Below, piece by piece: positions 43,248 to 54,478 of a stretch of 64,000 bases of DNA (its first letter is position 1; every line of letters starts with the position of its first letter). Position numbers and translations under genes: made by a program. Source of the stretch: Amblyomma americanum (taxonomy: Eukaryota; Arthropoda; Arachnida; Ixodida; Ixodidae); assembly GCF_052857255.1 (NCBI RefSeq), contig NC_135505.1, positions 63,650,149 to 63,714,148 on the forward strand, written 5' to 3'. A model generated the notes under the pieces. The model worked only from the letters and a program-made list of their open reading frames with translations. It did not search any database and had not been told where the DNA came from.

Positions 43248-43276
43248 TGATGATGATGATGATGATGATGATGATA

Positions 43277-43322
<46 letters not shown>
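43248..43322. repeat. (GAT)n tail of RTE-like LINE
   Basis: About 25 GAT units with one AAT, directly after the stop codon; the 3' tail of the LINE. Confidence 0.95.
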
Positions 43323-43327
<5 letters not shown>

Positions 43328-43708
43328 CTTGCTTCAAGGGCGGCAGGTACCAGAGCAGAATCATCGTCCGATATTTATTCACCGTCAACTTTACGACGCC
43401 GATTATGACTAATGCCGCAAACGGAATAAAATCGACAGTTAAGAAAGCATTGAAGTTTTAGCCACGGAATAAAAGTCTTTGTTCTCAAGCCTGTCTTTCA
43501 AATATGAAAAACACGCTTTCTACTTTCATGGATAAACTGTCTTTGTCCCAACAACTTGCGCCGCAGTGTGGGTTTCGAAGTGCCTTAGCGCGGTACATAT
43601 ATCCTAGTCTGCGTGCTAACTACAACACTTCTTCTTAGACTTTTCGAAAGCATTCGACTGGATGCGCTACTAATAGTGGTTACTGGGTTTATTGCATTCG
43701 TTTATGCC

Positions 43709-44080
43709 CTACGTACGACGGATCCAGGAAGTCTTCACAGAGAACACTAAATTTTCGCTCTGACCTCTCCTATCACACGGCAATATTTGCACTCCACATC
43801 GACGAACCCTTGTTTCGTTCTGCGTTATTTGCGCCGTATCAACCACGCTACTGCGTCGCGGCCGCTCAATATGCAGGAAACCACACGAAATAATCACTTT
43901 GAAGGCAAGAATAGAACAACACGTTTCCATAGCAGCGTGTTTATTGGTGCTCAGAAGTGCTACAACGGAACGATACCGAGAGGAACTAATGTATAGAACT
44001 ATCCGTAGTGATCAGAATAGCGCACTATTGCGACAACACTCCTCCGGCCCGAATTATACCATTATTGACAACTCGCGCAT
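43709..44080 (-). other. Conserved open segment of unknown nature (copy B)
   Basis: Partner of 16363-16608: LAFKVIISCGFLHIERPRRS and, in a broken frame, ARVVNNGIIRAGG. Stops interrupt it here. Confidence 0.3.
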
Positions 44081-44827
44081 AACTACCCGAACGGTTTTAA
44101 AGACTGTAGATACTGCATCGAGTGATGTAAAGCAATATCTGTGGTACAGCAATCGTTCGAGAGATTTTCTTATAAATAACGGAATAAGGCCGGAGGTGAG
44201 CAGTGGCAATCCTGGACACTTAAGATATCGCAAGCTGTTCGCTATAGTAAGGCGAATCTGTTAAGACCGTAAGAAGTATCGTCACTAATAAAATACATAA
44301 AAATGCGTTGAACAAAGGTTCTGAATGGTTACAATAAAACGCGAACCTCCGCTCATCAGGTTTTGCAACATAAAAACTTCTGAAGCAGTTTAAACGACAT
44401 TGTAAAAATGACGAGTTTCAAGTCCACGATGCCGTAAAAAGCACTGTTCGCAGAAATGAAGTTTCATTCGCGGAGAGAATCACTGCTTGGAACAAAAACC
44501 GTTCAGGATTCACTATTTTGTCACCGAACCAGCCACAGCTACTACACGCTACTGGTGCTGTGGACGCACAGATGTTCTACCCAGCACGCGTGATGCGACC
44601 CGCACGATCGTGCTGAAGTCGCCGTGACGCGAACCCTCCACCCTCACGGCGATGCCCCTCACTACGCCATGCACAGCGACATGAACGCGCCACCAAAGGG
44701 TTCTTCCCAGAGTGTGGAAAGCCAGCATGCGCAGTCGAGGCCACAACACTACGTAGACGACATGCTGCTCCGAGGACGTGCATTCTGGTCCTTCAGTCAG
44801 CAGGCAGGCGAAGATGATCCCTCCGCG
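44081..44827. other. 3' flank of unknown gene, duplicated
   Basis: It aligns with 16610-17420. GC-richer from 44560. Open frames on both strands but no recognisable domain. Confidence 0.4.
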
Positions 44828-45508
44828 CTAGGTCCATGCGACGGTCGCTTCGCGATCTCTGAATCGCAGAGCGGATGCCATGTGCCCCAGTAAGGCGGTG
44901 ACAAATCCAACGGTCGGTTCGATACGGAGGCGATAAAACTGCCAGGTGCGTACCTGCTGCTCGGGATTAAGGAAGCTGCGAATCCACGCTATGCCCAGCA
45001 GGCGCTCTTCCAAGGGCAGGTTAGCGAGGAGAGCTTCGCAGATCACACTTGGGACGTTGTGCAGTGACACCTGTCGTAGACGCAGGAGCCACGGAATATT
45101 TGCATCCAGTAGACAGCCCAGGACTCCTGGCGCCAGGTCACCTGGCGCCAGGTCATTAAGCAACACATGCAGCCTCCATACCTCTCCTACCATCATCCTC
45201 GCTAGCATGAAGCCTTGGGGCATTTGAAACCTGGTCGGCTGATAGTAGCCCATTGGTGCCGCCGTAAACCCTAGCGAGGGGTACGCAGTGCGTGGAAAGA
45301 CGCTGTACGGTCGCTGAGGAGCTAGGCGTTGGTCCTGGCTGGCACATTGCAACTGCCGCTTTCCAAGGTGTTCCGGCGTGCGGGCGGTTTTTGTCACTTT
45401 CCAAAGTTCTTCCGTCAGCGCTGTCATGCTTCTCACTATGCGTCCCAAGTACACGCGCTGATTAGAATCCGTAGGTGCGATGCCCAATGCGAACAAAATA
45501 CTGTCCAT
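44828..45508 (-). CDS. Unrecognised 226-residue protein, multi-copy family
   Basis: An intact ATG-to-stop frame. I do not recognise the family. Visible: no signal peptide; a charged N-terminal third (VYLGRIVRSMTALTEELWKV); a Pro/Gln-rich middle; then a Leu-rich conserved half with LLDANIPWLLRLRQVSLHNV, SVICEALLANLPLEERLLG and [12 protein letters not shown]. Copy A is a pseudogene (17420-18990), and a third relative at 62237-62678 shares NIPWL-RL---SL---P--IC, P-EE and W-W/F-YRLR--PT. A 15-bp tandem duplication adds one DLAPG repeat (45126-45155). The P-x-x-IC-x3-L-x3-P-x-EE stretch loosely recalls an F-box, which is weak inference only. It could be a host gene exon or the cargo of an undescribed repeat. 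Confidence 0.5.
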   Translation of the reverse strand: MDSILFALGIAPTDSNQRVYLGRIVRSMTALTEELWKVTKTARTPEHLGKRQLQCASQDQRLAPQRPYSVFPRTAYPSLGFTAAPMGYYQPTRFQMPQGFMLARMMVGEVWRLHVLLNDLAPGDLAPGVLGCLLDANIPWLLRLRQVSLHNVPSVICEALLANLPLEERLLGIAWIRSFLNPEQQVRTWQFYRLRIEPTVGFVTALLGHMASALRFRDREATVAWT

Positions 45509-47280
45509 TATCAGGCGCTATCTTTAGGCGTTGTGCTGATTTCTAGTGAGAAACGTGCGCCTTTTTATGTCTAAAGGTGTAGCACCCGGCAACATAAAGA
45601 AATATTGCGCTCTAACAATAACCAGCGTGAAAAATAGGCATGTCAATGGGCATACCGGAAACTTTACAAAGCGAATACAATCATGGAAGCACACACGGTG
45701 CCGGCTTCATCACCCTTTATGTTCAATGGCATGTTCTGCAGTGAGAGTGCATTCAGGAATGCTCCCCCAGATTTCACTTCCTCGCAGCGCATGCAATGAT
45801 CCGAATCTCCTGGTTTTTCTTGATAATAATGCGCGCAATAATTTTGGGAGTCGAAATTCACTAAAACATTGTCAGGAACTAGATTTCTTTTGCGCGTCCC
45901 TTTGCCCGTATTGCCTGAAAAGGACGCTCTATGTAGTGTATAACGGGAAAACTAATTTTGTTAGTAATTAGAGTCTGAAAACAAAATAGTTTCTCGCTGT
46001 TCTTTAACGGTAGTAGCTGCGATGACGACTTCAAAATTGCAATATTCTCAGGGTTTGCAGACCAAAATCGCAACGCCCTAACGTTAATACGCTTAGGTAT
46101 ACGCGAAAAGCAGTGACCCCATCGGGGTTTGGCATTGAGAACGCTTGGTTGCCGCGATACCAGAGTCTTAATTTTTGTGCTCTTCTAACTAAAAAATATC
46201 CTTATTTAGTTGAAGCAGCCTCGCTATAATTACAAGGTTATCAACTGATAGAATAGTTCGTCTGCCCCTTCTTATGTGTCCTCGAAACCTTCCTTTATCG
46301 GCTACTGTTATGAAGCCAAATGTGATTGCATCAGACCGTATTTATTTTTTAGTTCCTGCGTTGCACCCAAAGAGAATGGCAGAGTAAAAAAAAGTGCTTC
46401 CGGAAAACACCCACTAAAAGATAATGGGACGCAAGGCAAACTACCTTGACGTAGAGAATACTTTCAACCCCAGGATGCGTCGAACATCACGAAGAAGACA
46501 TAAACACCCTCTATTGGATGCCAGCGCTAGGTGTACCTGAAAAAGGAGTCCTCCGCTATGCGTGAAAAAAAACATCCGTAAGGCGGTAATTCCACCTGGC
46601 TGTACAGCAGTTGTAGGTGTAGGTGTACCAGTTTTTGGTTTCTAATCGCTCACCTGCAGTGTAAGCAGCGTTCGAGTGTTCTGTATACCGAACGACAATA
46701 CTTGTTCCTAATTTGAGGCGTCCCTCTGGAAAACGTTAGTGCGAAATGTACGTGAGTACTATTTAATTGTACACAAGTCATGTATGAGATTTCTGTAACC
46801 TATGTGATTCGTGCCAGAATACTACGAGGTTTTGAAGAGCTTCTAGGATGTCTCGTATAGCTCTACAAGAATTCTATGTTGCTTTGTAGAGATATGGAAG
46901 AGCTGAAACAGATTGTAAGAGATGTCTTACGACTCGCGTTTGTACACGTACACGTCATATGCAGCGTCGTAAGCACAGACAGACTCGAAGGTCTCGTGCA
47001 CAGAGTCGTAGTTGGCGTCTTGAAGCTCGCGTAAAATCACGTAGACGCTATATACAGTTACGTACGCCGCCGTCTCGCAGGCTCATAGACGGTTCGCACG
47101 ACATCCATGTCAGCGCACGGAAGACCTCGCACCGCACGTGCACAGTCAAAAAAATTGTCAATTATCAAAATGAGCTTGCCGAAATAGCTGCTTTTTGAAC
47201 GTGAAGGTAATAAGAAAAAACTATCTCCTTTGCCTCGGATTTTTTTCTGCTTCTTTTGCACATATTGTGTTGCCCATGAA
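45509..47280. other. Duplicated non-coding DNA
   Basis: It aligns with 18990-20250 and then 30362-30885. No gene. From about 46800 it probably represents the decayed Ty3 leader. Confidence 0.4.
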
Positions 47281-48875
47281 GATGCACCATCCCTTCAGCG
47301 TGATTCACAACATTGGCATGATTGAAAACTCGCTTTCCACGAATGAGCGCTGCGCTAAGTTGGTCATCTTCATGAGACACTTCTCCGTGTTTGGCTTTTC
47401 GCAGCGTGGCGGTTTACATTCCATTCCCTCTCCTCGGACTCTTGACCGGGTTGACACTGGCGCCTCACAACCGATCCGGCAAAAGCCCTAACAAGTATCA
47501 CCGTCTGAACGGAATGTGATCAATGACCATGTGTAGAAGATGTTAGCAAAGGGCGTTATTTAAGAGTTGTGCAGTCCTCGGGCTGCTCGATAAAGTTTTG
47601 TCAGGAAGATCGACGCACTGTGGAATTTTCGCATTGATTATCGCCGTCTCAATGCCGTCACTACAAAAGACGTACACTCCCTTCCTCAAGTCGACGATGC
47701 CATGGACAGTCTTTCTTCGGCCTCCTACTTCCCTCTTGTAGACCTCCGTTCAGGGTACTGGAAAATCCCTATGCATCCCGTGGAGAAAGAGAAAACTGCA
47801 TTTCTTACACCTCAGGACCTTTAAGAATTTAATGTGATGCCGTTCTGTCTTTGCAATGCGCCTGCCACCTTTAATTAAATTATGAACACTATACGCCACC
47901 GTTTGACGTCGGAAATATGCGTGTGCTGCATAGATAATGTTTCCAAGTTCACAAAGACGGTGAATGAGCACAGCGACAGTTTAGTTTTCATCCTGGACTG
48001 CGTGCGCAAATCTGGCCTTGTGCTTAACTCTAAAAAGTGTAGCTGCTACTTTCTAAAACAGTGCCTAATGTCGATAATTTCGACCACTGCACCACGTCAG
48101 TTTCACCCGCTTTTCATAATATCGCCACGTTCAAAGCGGAACATACATATTCAATCCTACGGCCACTTCTGTTTGCGAGATGGTGAGTTATGGAATAGAA
48201 ACGGCCACGGCTTCGTGCTGGTAGTTCCAAAAAAGCCTGTTGACCTCCGTCTTTCAGGCCATGCTTGTCGATCATACATATGGAAATCAGAGATCGGCAC
48301 GAACGCTCCACCGCATCTGTTCACGCTTCTTTCGGCTCACCACGCGGGCCATGACTGAGCGGTACGTCGCCAGCTGTGCTCAGTGTCAGCGATGCAAGCT
48401 ACCCACTAGCGTTGCATCAAGGCAGCTTCACCCTTCATGACACCTGGAGCACCGTTTGAGCAAGTGGGCGTAGATCTCCTGAGCTTATTTTCGAAGACAT
48501 GATAGAAACCGCTGGACAGTGCTTTAGGCTGATCACCTTATTCCGTATCGTGAAACGGCAGCCCTACCCTGGACTACAGTGCATTATGTGCCCTTGTTTA
48601 TACTGCGATTCGTAATTCTCCACCAGTGTGACCTCCCAGTGTTATCATAAATGAACGTGGTCGACAGATCACCGCCGATGTCGTGGAACACCTTCTCTGT
48701 TCCTGCGCTTCACAATTTCGCCACTCGTTGCCTTACTATCCCCAAACGAATGGGTTAACTGAGCGCACGAGACAAATGATCACCTACATGCTGCTCACGT
48801 ACGTTGATTGCAAGCACAAGAAGCCGTTCGTCACATTGTTTCTCTTGAAATCGAATATCTACATTAACTGGATAT
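47281..48875 (+). mobile_element. Decayed Ty3 element, copy B
   Basis: Relics in order: LSTNERCAKLVIFMRHFSVF, RGGLHSIPSPRTLDRVDTGA, then FRIDYRRLNAVTTKDVHSLP, SASYFPLVDLRSGYWKIPMH and NVMPFCLCNAPATF (RT, catalytic box reduced to CCIDNV). After a deletion come the integrase HHCC region (48240-48430, CAQCQRCKLPTSV) and core FRHSLPYYPQTNGLTERTRQ (48710-48775). Many stops. Shared with copy A (30886-33050). Confidence 0.85.
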
Positions 48876-48879
48876 TGCC

Positions 48880-49457
48880 GCAGACCATTTGCATAACATT
48901 TTAGTGGATAGCTGCGTACTGTGGCATTCTTTCCAATGAAATAGGAAATTAAACAGCCCGCAAAAGGCCACCAACTTCAGTGATGCAATTGGGCTTTCTT
49001 CACGAAATCTGATGTGTCCCAAATGGCTAAAAGATTTGCTTCAGAAGAAACATATCGGCTCTGAAACTTGCTCACACATCACTAGATTTCCTTACTCAGT
49101 CTACACACATGTCAGATCAAGACTCCCACTCAGAATTCCTCGCCATCTGGAAACGCTTTATTACCATCTTCCGCTGACGCTGCATTTACAAACGGCTTGC
49201 GATTCTGTTCCGGTCAAATCAACAGTCCGCTTTGCAACAACTGCAGCTTGATCAAAGCTATGGAACATACCCTGCTAGAGTGTCCTGCCTATGCTGACGA
49301 GTGTGTGAACTATGATCATTGCTTGGGGAAGCTCTTGCCAGTGCCTGTAACAGTGGACATTGGTTTAGGTACCTTAGCCTGCCATAGGCAACAGAGACAA
49401 GCAATGAACTTTTTGTTCGCATATTTAAAGGACGTTGGACATCTTTACAAACTATAA
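48880..49457 (+). mobile_element. LINE 3' end: RNase H tail and CCHC finger
   Basis: WIAAYCGILSNEIGN followed by TARKR corresponds to the final RNase H motif (H-C-G-I-x-G-N-E-x-A-D) with damage. Then MCPKWLKDLLQKKHIGSETC, ITRFPYSVYTHVRSRLPLRI and, after a frame change, SPLCNNCSLIKAMEHTLLEC, the C-terminal finger. It ends at GHLYKL and a stop (49457). A short 3' UTR follows to about 49710. 5'-truncated, absent from copy A. A different family from 9726-11427. Confidence 0.75.
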
Positions 49458-49715
49458 ATTTACTTTGCATGTCACCCAAACGTAATCTTCACGCAGTAAA
49501 CTATGTCTGCTGATTTGTCTTGCTATGCAATTTATTATTTATTATGGTACATCCTTCCTCGCCGATGAACCCTTGTACGAATTAGTTGGCCGGATTTTAT
49601 GTTATCTCCTTGATTTCTTTCATTTTACATTTTCCACACGGCTCTCCTTCTGTCTTTATCTAGCAAATTTCTTTCTCACGCTGGTCCGATGCAAATTTTC
49701 AATTTTATAAAGTTG

Positions 49716-51210
49716 CTTGATTTTGATCATAGTGTGGCATTTGCCTCTTGTGAGAACAAGTTTTACCTACAACGACAAGAGATTTGCATCGGATCCTACA
49801 CCCGCCGCGGTGGCTCAGTAGTTATAGCGCTCGGCTACTGATCCGGAGTTCCCGGGTTCGAACCCGACCGCGGCGGTTGCGTTTTCATGGAGGCAAAACG
49901 CTAAGGCTCCCGTGTGCTGTGCGATGTCAGTGCACGTTAAAGATCTCCAGGTGGGCGAAATAATTTCGGAGCCCTCCACTACTTCACCTCTTTCGTCCTT
50001 TCTTCTTTCACTCCCTCCTTTATCTCTTCCCTTACGGCGCGGTTCAGGTGTCTAATGATATATGAGACAGATACCGCACCACTTCCTGCCCCAAAAACTA
50101 ATTATTATTATTATCAGACCCTACGTAGCTCCAGTGGTTACTAACATTTTTCTAGCCTTTATTGACCGCGCCCTAGAATGAAGTTTAACGAGGAAGAGAG
50201 TACCAAAAGTTTTCAGTTGTGCTAAATATTTTCTAATAGTTTTCAAGAAACAAAGGCTCGACTTACAGAGATGGTGTAAGCAAAGCTTTACCGAACTTTC
50301 AAGAAGAGGGGTGGGGAAACATTTTCACTCACGAACTCTCCTTGCGGGGTTGCTAGAAGTTTATATATCTTAATCTTATCTTGTGCGAGCATCATGTGTG
50401 CTGGCGATACTCACCTCGAGCACAGAAGGAGTTGCTCCCTTATACCTCGGCTCATTCAAAAGAGCCGTACGCCGCGCCATTGCTAACCTCTGCCTCGAAG
50501 TCTGCTCTCGTGACGTCGTACCACCATTCGATGCACGCGAGTTTTAATAAGCAAGTAGATCGGTTGGTTTTGTTGGGGTTCCCATGCTCGGTCATCACTG
50601 CAGTTGCTGAAGCGCTCCTGCGAAAAACCAAATGTGCCTTGTTTCAAAAGTCGAGTTAGGCAAGAAAGAAAACCGTGAAATCAGAAGCGGTACCTTATGT
50701 GGAGAGGATGGCGCACAAAGTGAAAAAGGTGGCGAGTAGACATGGCGTGCAAGTCGCGTTTTCTTCTCCAGGCAAGCTGGCACAGCTATGCGCGCGCATT
50801 GCGAGCGATGAAAAGAAAAGCTCTTGCAACAAAAAGCAAGGCAAGCAGCACGCGAAGTGCATCACAGGTGTGGTGTACGAGATAGCACTGACCTGCGGAA
50901 AAGCCTACGTGGGCAAACAGAGCGGTGCGTAAAATGAGTGCGCAGCTGAACATGCACGATCACTAAAGGAATTAGGAAGTGCGCATTTTTAACAGCATTG
51001 CGCAGAATGCGTCGTGTGTAAACGAGCGGCACAGCATGCTCGAGGGGAAAAATTATGCAACCACTGCAAGAAATGTGGGCAACGACTTCAGGAGATAAAG
51101 ATTCTGGGCAAGAGAAGAAATACGAAGTCACGGGAGATTTTGCAGGCCTTCTGCAGAAAAAAGAGAGGAAAAGATTGTCCGAGCGATAGTTCGGTCCCCC
51201 TTTTCAAGAT
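49716..51210 (+). mobile_element. Penelope-like element, split by SINE-2
   Basis: RT starts with ENKFYLQRQEICIGS (to 49799), is interrupted by a SINE, and resumes YVAPVVTNIFLAFIDRALE (50120-50180). Degraded RT follows to RLVLLGFPCSVITAVAEALL (50550-50620). The linker is VPYVERMAHKVKKVASRHGV, then the GIY-YIG core GVVYEIALTCGKAYVGK (50866-50916). A stop near 50930 comes next, then the cysteine-rich C-terminus (CAECVVCKRA, CNHCKKCGQRLQEI) to 51210. This is the most complete PLE here. At least three stops or shifts make it inactive. Confidence 0.88.
49801..50115 (+). mobile_element. SINE-2, full length with (ATT)n tail
   Basis: Head CCGCCGCGGTGGCTCAGTAG (A box) and CGGGTTCGAACCCGACC (B box). 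Body GTGCACGTTAAAGATCTCCA, ATAATTTCGGAGCCCTCCAC, then CTTCCCTTACGGCGCGGTTC and TATATGAGACAGATAC, with an ATT tail. GATCCTAC (49792-49799) and GACCCTAC (50117-50124) flank it. It interrupts the PLE motif ICIGS|YVAPV. Confidence 0.93.
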
Positions 51211-51833
51211 TTAGATGCCAAAACTTGAGTGGTTTGATTGATGCCTCGTGTTCTTGTTTTCTCCGCATTACTCGGATTTTCTTTGCATTTGCTGCCTTGG
51301 CGGCGAATTAAGCTAGATGAAGTGAGCGCTTATCCTGCCTCTCTTACTTGAGTTGGTCTATCATTATGCACTATTGTATTTTTCGTCTAAAATGGTCATC
51401 CGATGCTCCGACATAACGTTCCAGTACTAGCAAATATATTTATTTTGATGAATGTTAGTTTTGGCACCTGCAGTTTGCAAGACATTTGTGACATGTGTTT
51501 AAAACTGTAAAATCATTTGTGTTACTCATGCTTGTGATAACATTTGATCGCTTGGTGCACTTTTTCTGGTATATTTGTGAATTAATGACTGCCCACTTAA
51601 CATGTTTATTGATGGCTCGTTTGGGCATAGCAATTTAACACTATGTGCATTTAAGTGTCAAATGTTCTGCGATTTATTTCGCGAGAAAATATTATCCATA
51701 TTTTTTTCTTTTTTTGTGCTCACGTTCCCCTTACGCGGCAAGCCATGTATGCGGTGAGCTCAGGCTGTTTCAAGAGAAAATTGTTTCCCCTTTTTTCCTG
51801 GGCAAACCCTCATAATTTTCGGATAAAAAGCTT
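51211..51833. other. PLE 3' flank, non-coding
   Basis: AT-rich; no gene. The GGATAAAAAGCTTTT end before the repeats could be the 3' end of another element, with the TTGA run as its tail. Confidence 0.4.
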
Positions 51834-51918
51834 TTGATTGATTGATTGATTGATTGATTGTCTGACTGACTCACTGACTGACTGACTGACTGACTGACTG
51901 ACTGACTGACTGACTGAC

Positions 51919-51973
<55 letters not shown>

Positions 51974-52036
51974 CCGACCGGTTGACAAACCCGCGAACCC
52001 ACCGACCGACCCACCGAACCACTGACTGACTGGCTG
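51834..52036. repeat. (GATT)n(GACT)n(GATT)n microsatellite
   Basis: Blocks: TTGA 51834-51860, GACT 51861-51920, TTGA 51921-51973, then degenerate CCGACC/ACTG to 52036. It fuses at 52028 with the integrase codons GACTGGCTGAC. Confidence 0.93.
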
Positions 52037-52894
52037 ACACGCTATGTGGAAACCAAGGCGGTGCCACGTGGCGCATCATCTCATATCGCGCAGTTCTTCA
52101 CACATCGCAGTGTTTTATGACACGGCACACCGTCCTACGTAATCAGTGATCACCGATCTAGGAACTGCTTGCACACCGCCACTCATGCACGAGGTATTCA
52201 AGGTGAGCAATAAGAGCCCTCGCAAGACTACTGCCTAGCACCCGCAGTCAAATGGGCTCACCGAAAGACTGAACAAAACGTTAGCCGATGTCCTCGCCAT
52301 AATAAACTCCGACACATCTCAACCAAAAACATTGATTTAATTTATAAACCCAAAGTGGTGGAGCAGGCTCGGGATATGTACGTAGACGCTCGGCTTAGGA
52401 CTTCGAATGAGATCCTCCCATACGTGACTTTCACATACAACACATCCGTACAAGAAACAACTGATTAAACGCCGTTTCTAATCGTTTATGAGCGCGATGT
52501 GCACGCAGTGCTGGATGCCGCGTTTCCGTGCGTTACCGAGAACTGGGCACTCACGCCACACGCCGATGAATTTGCCCAACACGCGGAGGAAGCCCGCCAA
52601 TTCACCGGCGCGCACTTCAGGCAGGAAGAGGGGACAGATGCACGCCGCTTCAAGCAGCGACACCGACACGTCGAGCAACGACCCGACGAGCAAGTGAAGG
52701 AATGGACCCCTGTCTCCCGCCAAGGCTTGTCAGAGAAACTCTTATTCCGTTGCTTTGGACCTCAAAGAGCGTTGCGCCCCATCACGGATGTGACTTATGA
52801 ATCTCTGCGCGGCGGTTCTGTGCGGAGTGCACGCCGTCGGCCTCAGCCTGAAGTAGCGCACGTACTACGTGTGAGTACCTATCTCACGCGCTAA
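52028..52894 (+). mobile_element. Decayed Ty3 integrase C-terminal part (third relic)
   Basis: DWLTRYVETKAVPRGASS (52028-52080), a broken AYHPQSNGLTERLNKT region (around 52235-52290), EILPYVTFTYNTSVQETTD (52400-52466), then an open 131-residue stretch (52499-52894) ending in GLSEKLLFRCFGPQRALRPI, TDVTYE and VAHVLRVSTYLTR. It overlaps in content with 48710-48775, so it is not simply the continuation of that relic. Confidence 0.8.
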
Positions 52895-53039
52895 CGTACA
52901 GCGCTTCTGCAGTTTCTTTTTTTTTTTTCAGGCGCAAGGAGTCCGTTTGCGTTCTATCAATTGCCCCCTTCGTTTCTTGTTCTGTGAACTTCTCCAGTTA
53001 GCTCGTAGCGCGCAACAGTTTTACGTGTTTATTATTTTT

Positions 53040-53205
53040 CGAGAGGTGAAGAATAATGCCGCCTTGTGGCCTCAGGTAGTGCTAAAAGATAAATAGGTTG
53101 AGGTTTTCTCTCACGCCCTGGGGCTTTCATGGGAGCACTACCGGTGACAAGGGCCTCGGCCCTTTTTTACGTGATACGATATTCATGCCTGCGCTGAACC
53201 TGGAA
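53040..53205 (+). repeat. Putative LTR start of decayed Ty3
   Basis: GAGAGGTGAAGAATAATGCC, TTGTGGCCTCAGGTAG and TTTTTTACGTGATACG match 33651-33808; position 3' of integrase fits a 3' LTR. Confidence 0.5.
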
Positions 53206-53211
53206 TAACAA

Positions 53212-54312
53212 TAAGGCTTTTCGCTGATGACTGCGTTCTGTACACTACGGTACGTAAACCAAACGACCAGTTAAAATTAAATTCTTCTGTAAATAACATT
53301 GCCAGGTGGTTCGAAACATGGGGAATGGAAATTAATATCAGCAAAACGTCTTGCATCTCATTTACCCGTAAAAAAGTGCCTCTTGCATATTCTTACAATT
53401 TATCAGGATCTAACATAATGAGGGTGGATACGGTGAAATATTTAGGCGTTACATTTACCCATAAGCTAAGCTGGAACACGCATATATCCAACACGTGTGC
53501 AAAAGCATTCAAACAGCTCGGGTTCCTCCGTAGAAAACTGTCAGCAGCTCCTCCTCATGTAAAGCTAACAGCCTATAATACCCTCATAAGGCCCATCCTT
53601 GAATACGGCACCATCATTTGGTGGAGCCCCCATCAGTCTTACCTCGGCGATGAACTCGAAAAAATCCAAAACAAGGCCCTCCGGTTTATTTATTCTTGCT
53701 ACTAACGTCATGACAGCGTATCTTCCCTGCGAGCTAAAGCGCGTATCCCTACCCTTGCTAGTCGGCGACGCGTTGCTTCGATGAAGTTTCTTTTTATTCT
53801 TTACAATGATCGCATAAGACTTGATAGAAATCAGTACATCAAGGCACCTTATCATCGTTCGAAGCGATTAAATCATGAAAAGTGCATCAGACCCATCCCA
53901 ACGCGATGCAACACATATAAATTCTCATTTTTTTCCGTTAGCCATTGAAGAATGGAATAATCTGCCTCACGAATTCATGGACGACGTCTCTCTTGATATT
54001 TTTTTGAAAAACGTAGAGTCGTTTTTTGAAAAACAGAATTTACAATAAAAAGAGCATCGTGTTGACCTGATTGTATCGCTTCGTGGTTTCGTCGTTCTCC
54101 TTTCCAGTGTTTTAAATGCATCAAAATGAACGTGTATAGCAGTGCGCATGTCCTTTGACCGTTGATGGTCTCAGACTACTTGCTATGGTCTTTTCTACTG
54201 CAGGCGCATGTTTTGTATCTCGTGTATGTTATACTGGATATGCTATTGTTTTGTATAATTGTCCCATTATTTTGCCCACTCCTGTTAGAGCCTAACAAGG
54301 CTTACAGTATGC

Positions 54313-54356
<44 letters not shown>

Positions 54357-54357
54357 A
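53212..54357 (+). mobile_element. 5'-truncated LINE (Jockey/CR1-like) with (AATA)n tail
   Basis: Starts at the RT catalytic LFADDCVLYTTV (53217-53252). Then ARWFETWGMEINISKTSCIS, VDTVKYLGVTFTHKLSWNTH, TAYNTLIRPILEYGTIIWW and KIQNKALRFIYSCY to a stop at 53703-53705. Degraded C-terminal sequence continues (AIEEWNNLPHEFMDDVSLDI) to about 54050. A 3' UTR and (AATA)n (54314-54357) finish it. Absent from copy A. Related to 30180-30361. Confidence 0.88.
53325..53705 (+). pseudogene. LINE RT thumb/C-terminal segment
   Basis: Open piece of the LINE above, 126 residues, beginning MEINISKTSC. Key motif YLGVTFTHKLSW; ends by a stop within the conserved RFIYSCY region. Part of a dead ORF2. Confidence 0.85.
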
Positions 54358-54478
54358 ACTATGAAAATGGTGGTTTGAAAAATATTGAGGAGACACAAAA
54401 CCTCCGCGTTAAATTTATGACGTAATAGCGATAATTGTTTAATGTCCATATATGCGGAATTGGTCATTAGTCTACACT

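Larger units (their letters stand above)
41997..43324 (+). mobile_element. RTE-like LINE with inverted 5' half and (GAT)n tail
   Basis: The 3' part (42260-43241, plus) encodes RT: ENIYNNCTATIVLQ, IPIRKGVRQGDTISPMLF, LRFADDIALLS and the C-terminal domain. The 5' part (41997-42255) carries the preceding RT segment in the opposite orientation: on the minus strand LLSVAYKVFTKVIANRVRAT, NDQAGFRKGYSTIDHI and YIAFIDYEKAFDSVETS. The two parts are adjacent in the protein but inverted in DNA, the signature of twin priming. AACCTTGCTTC flanks both ends (41986-41996, 43325-43335), and copy A has the empty site. Confidence 0.93.

Noticed and set aside
51770..52079. Ile-Asn-Gln-Ser repeat proteins
   Set aside because: Translation of GATT/GACT repeats on the minus strand.
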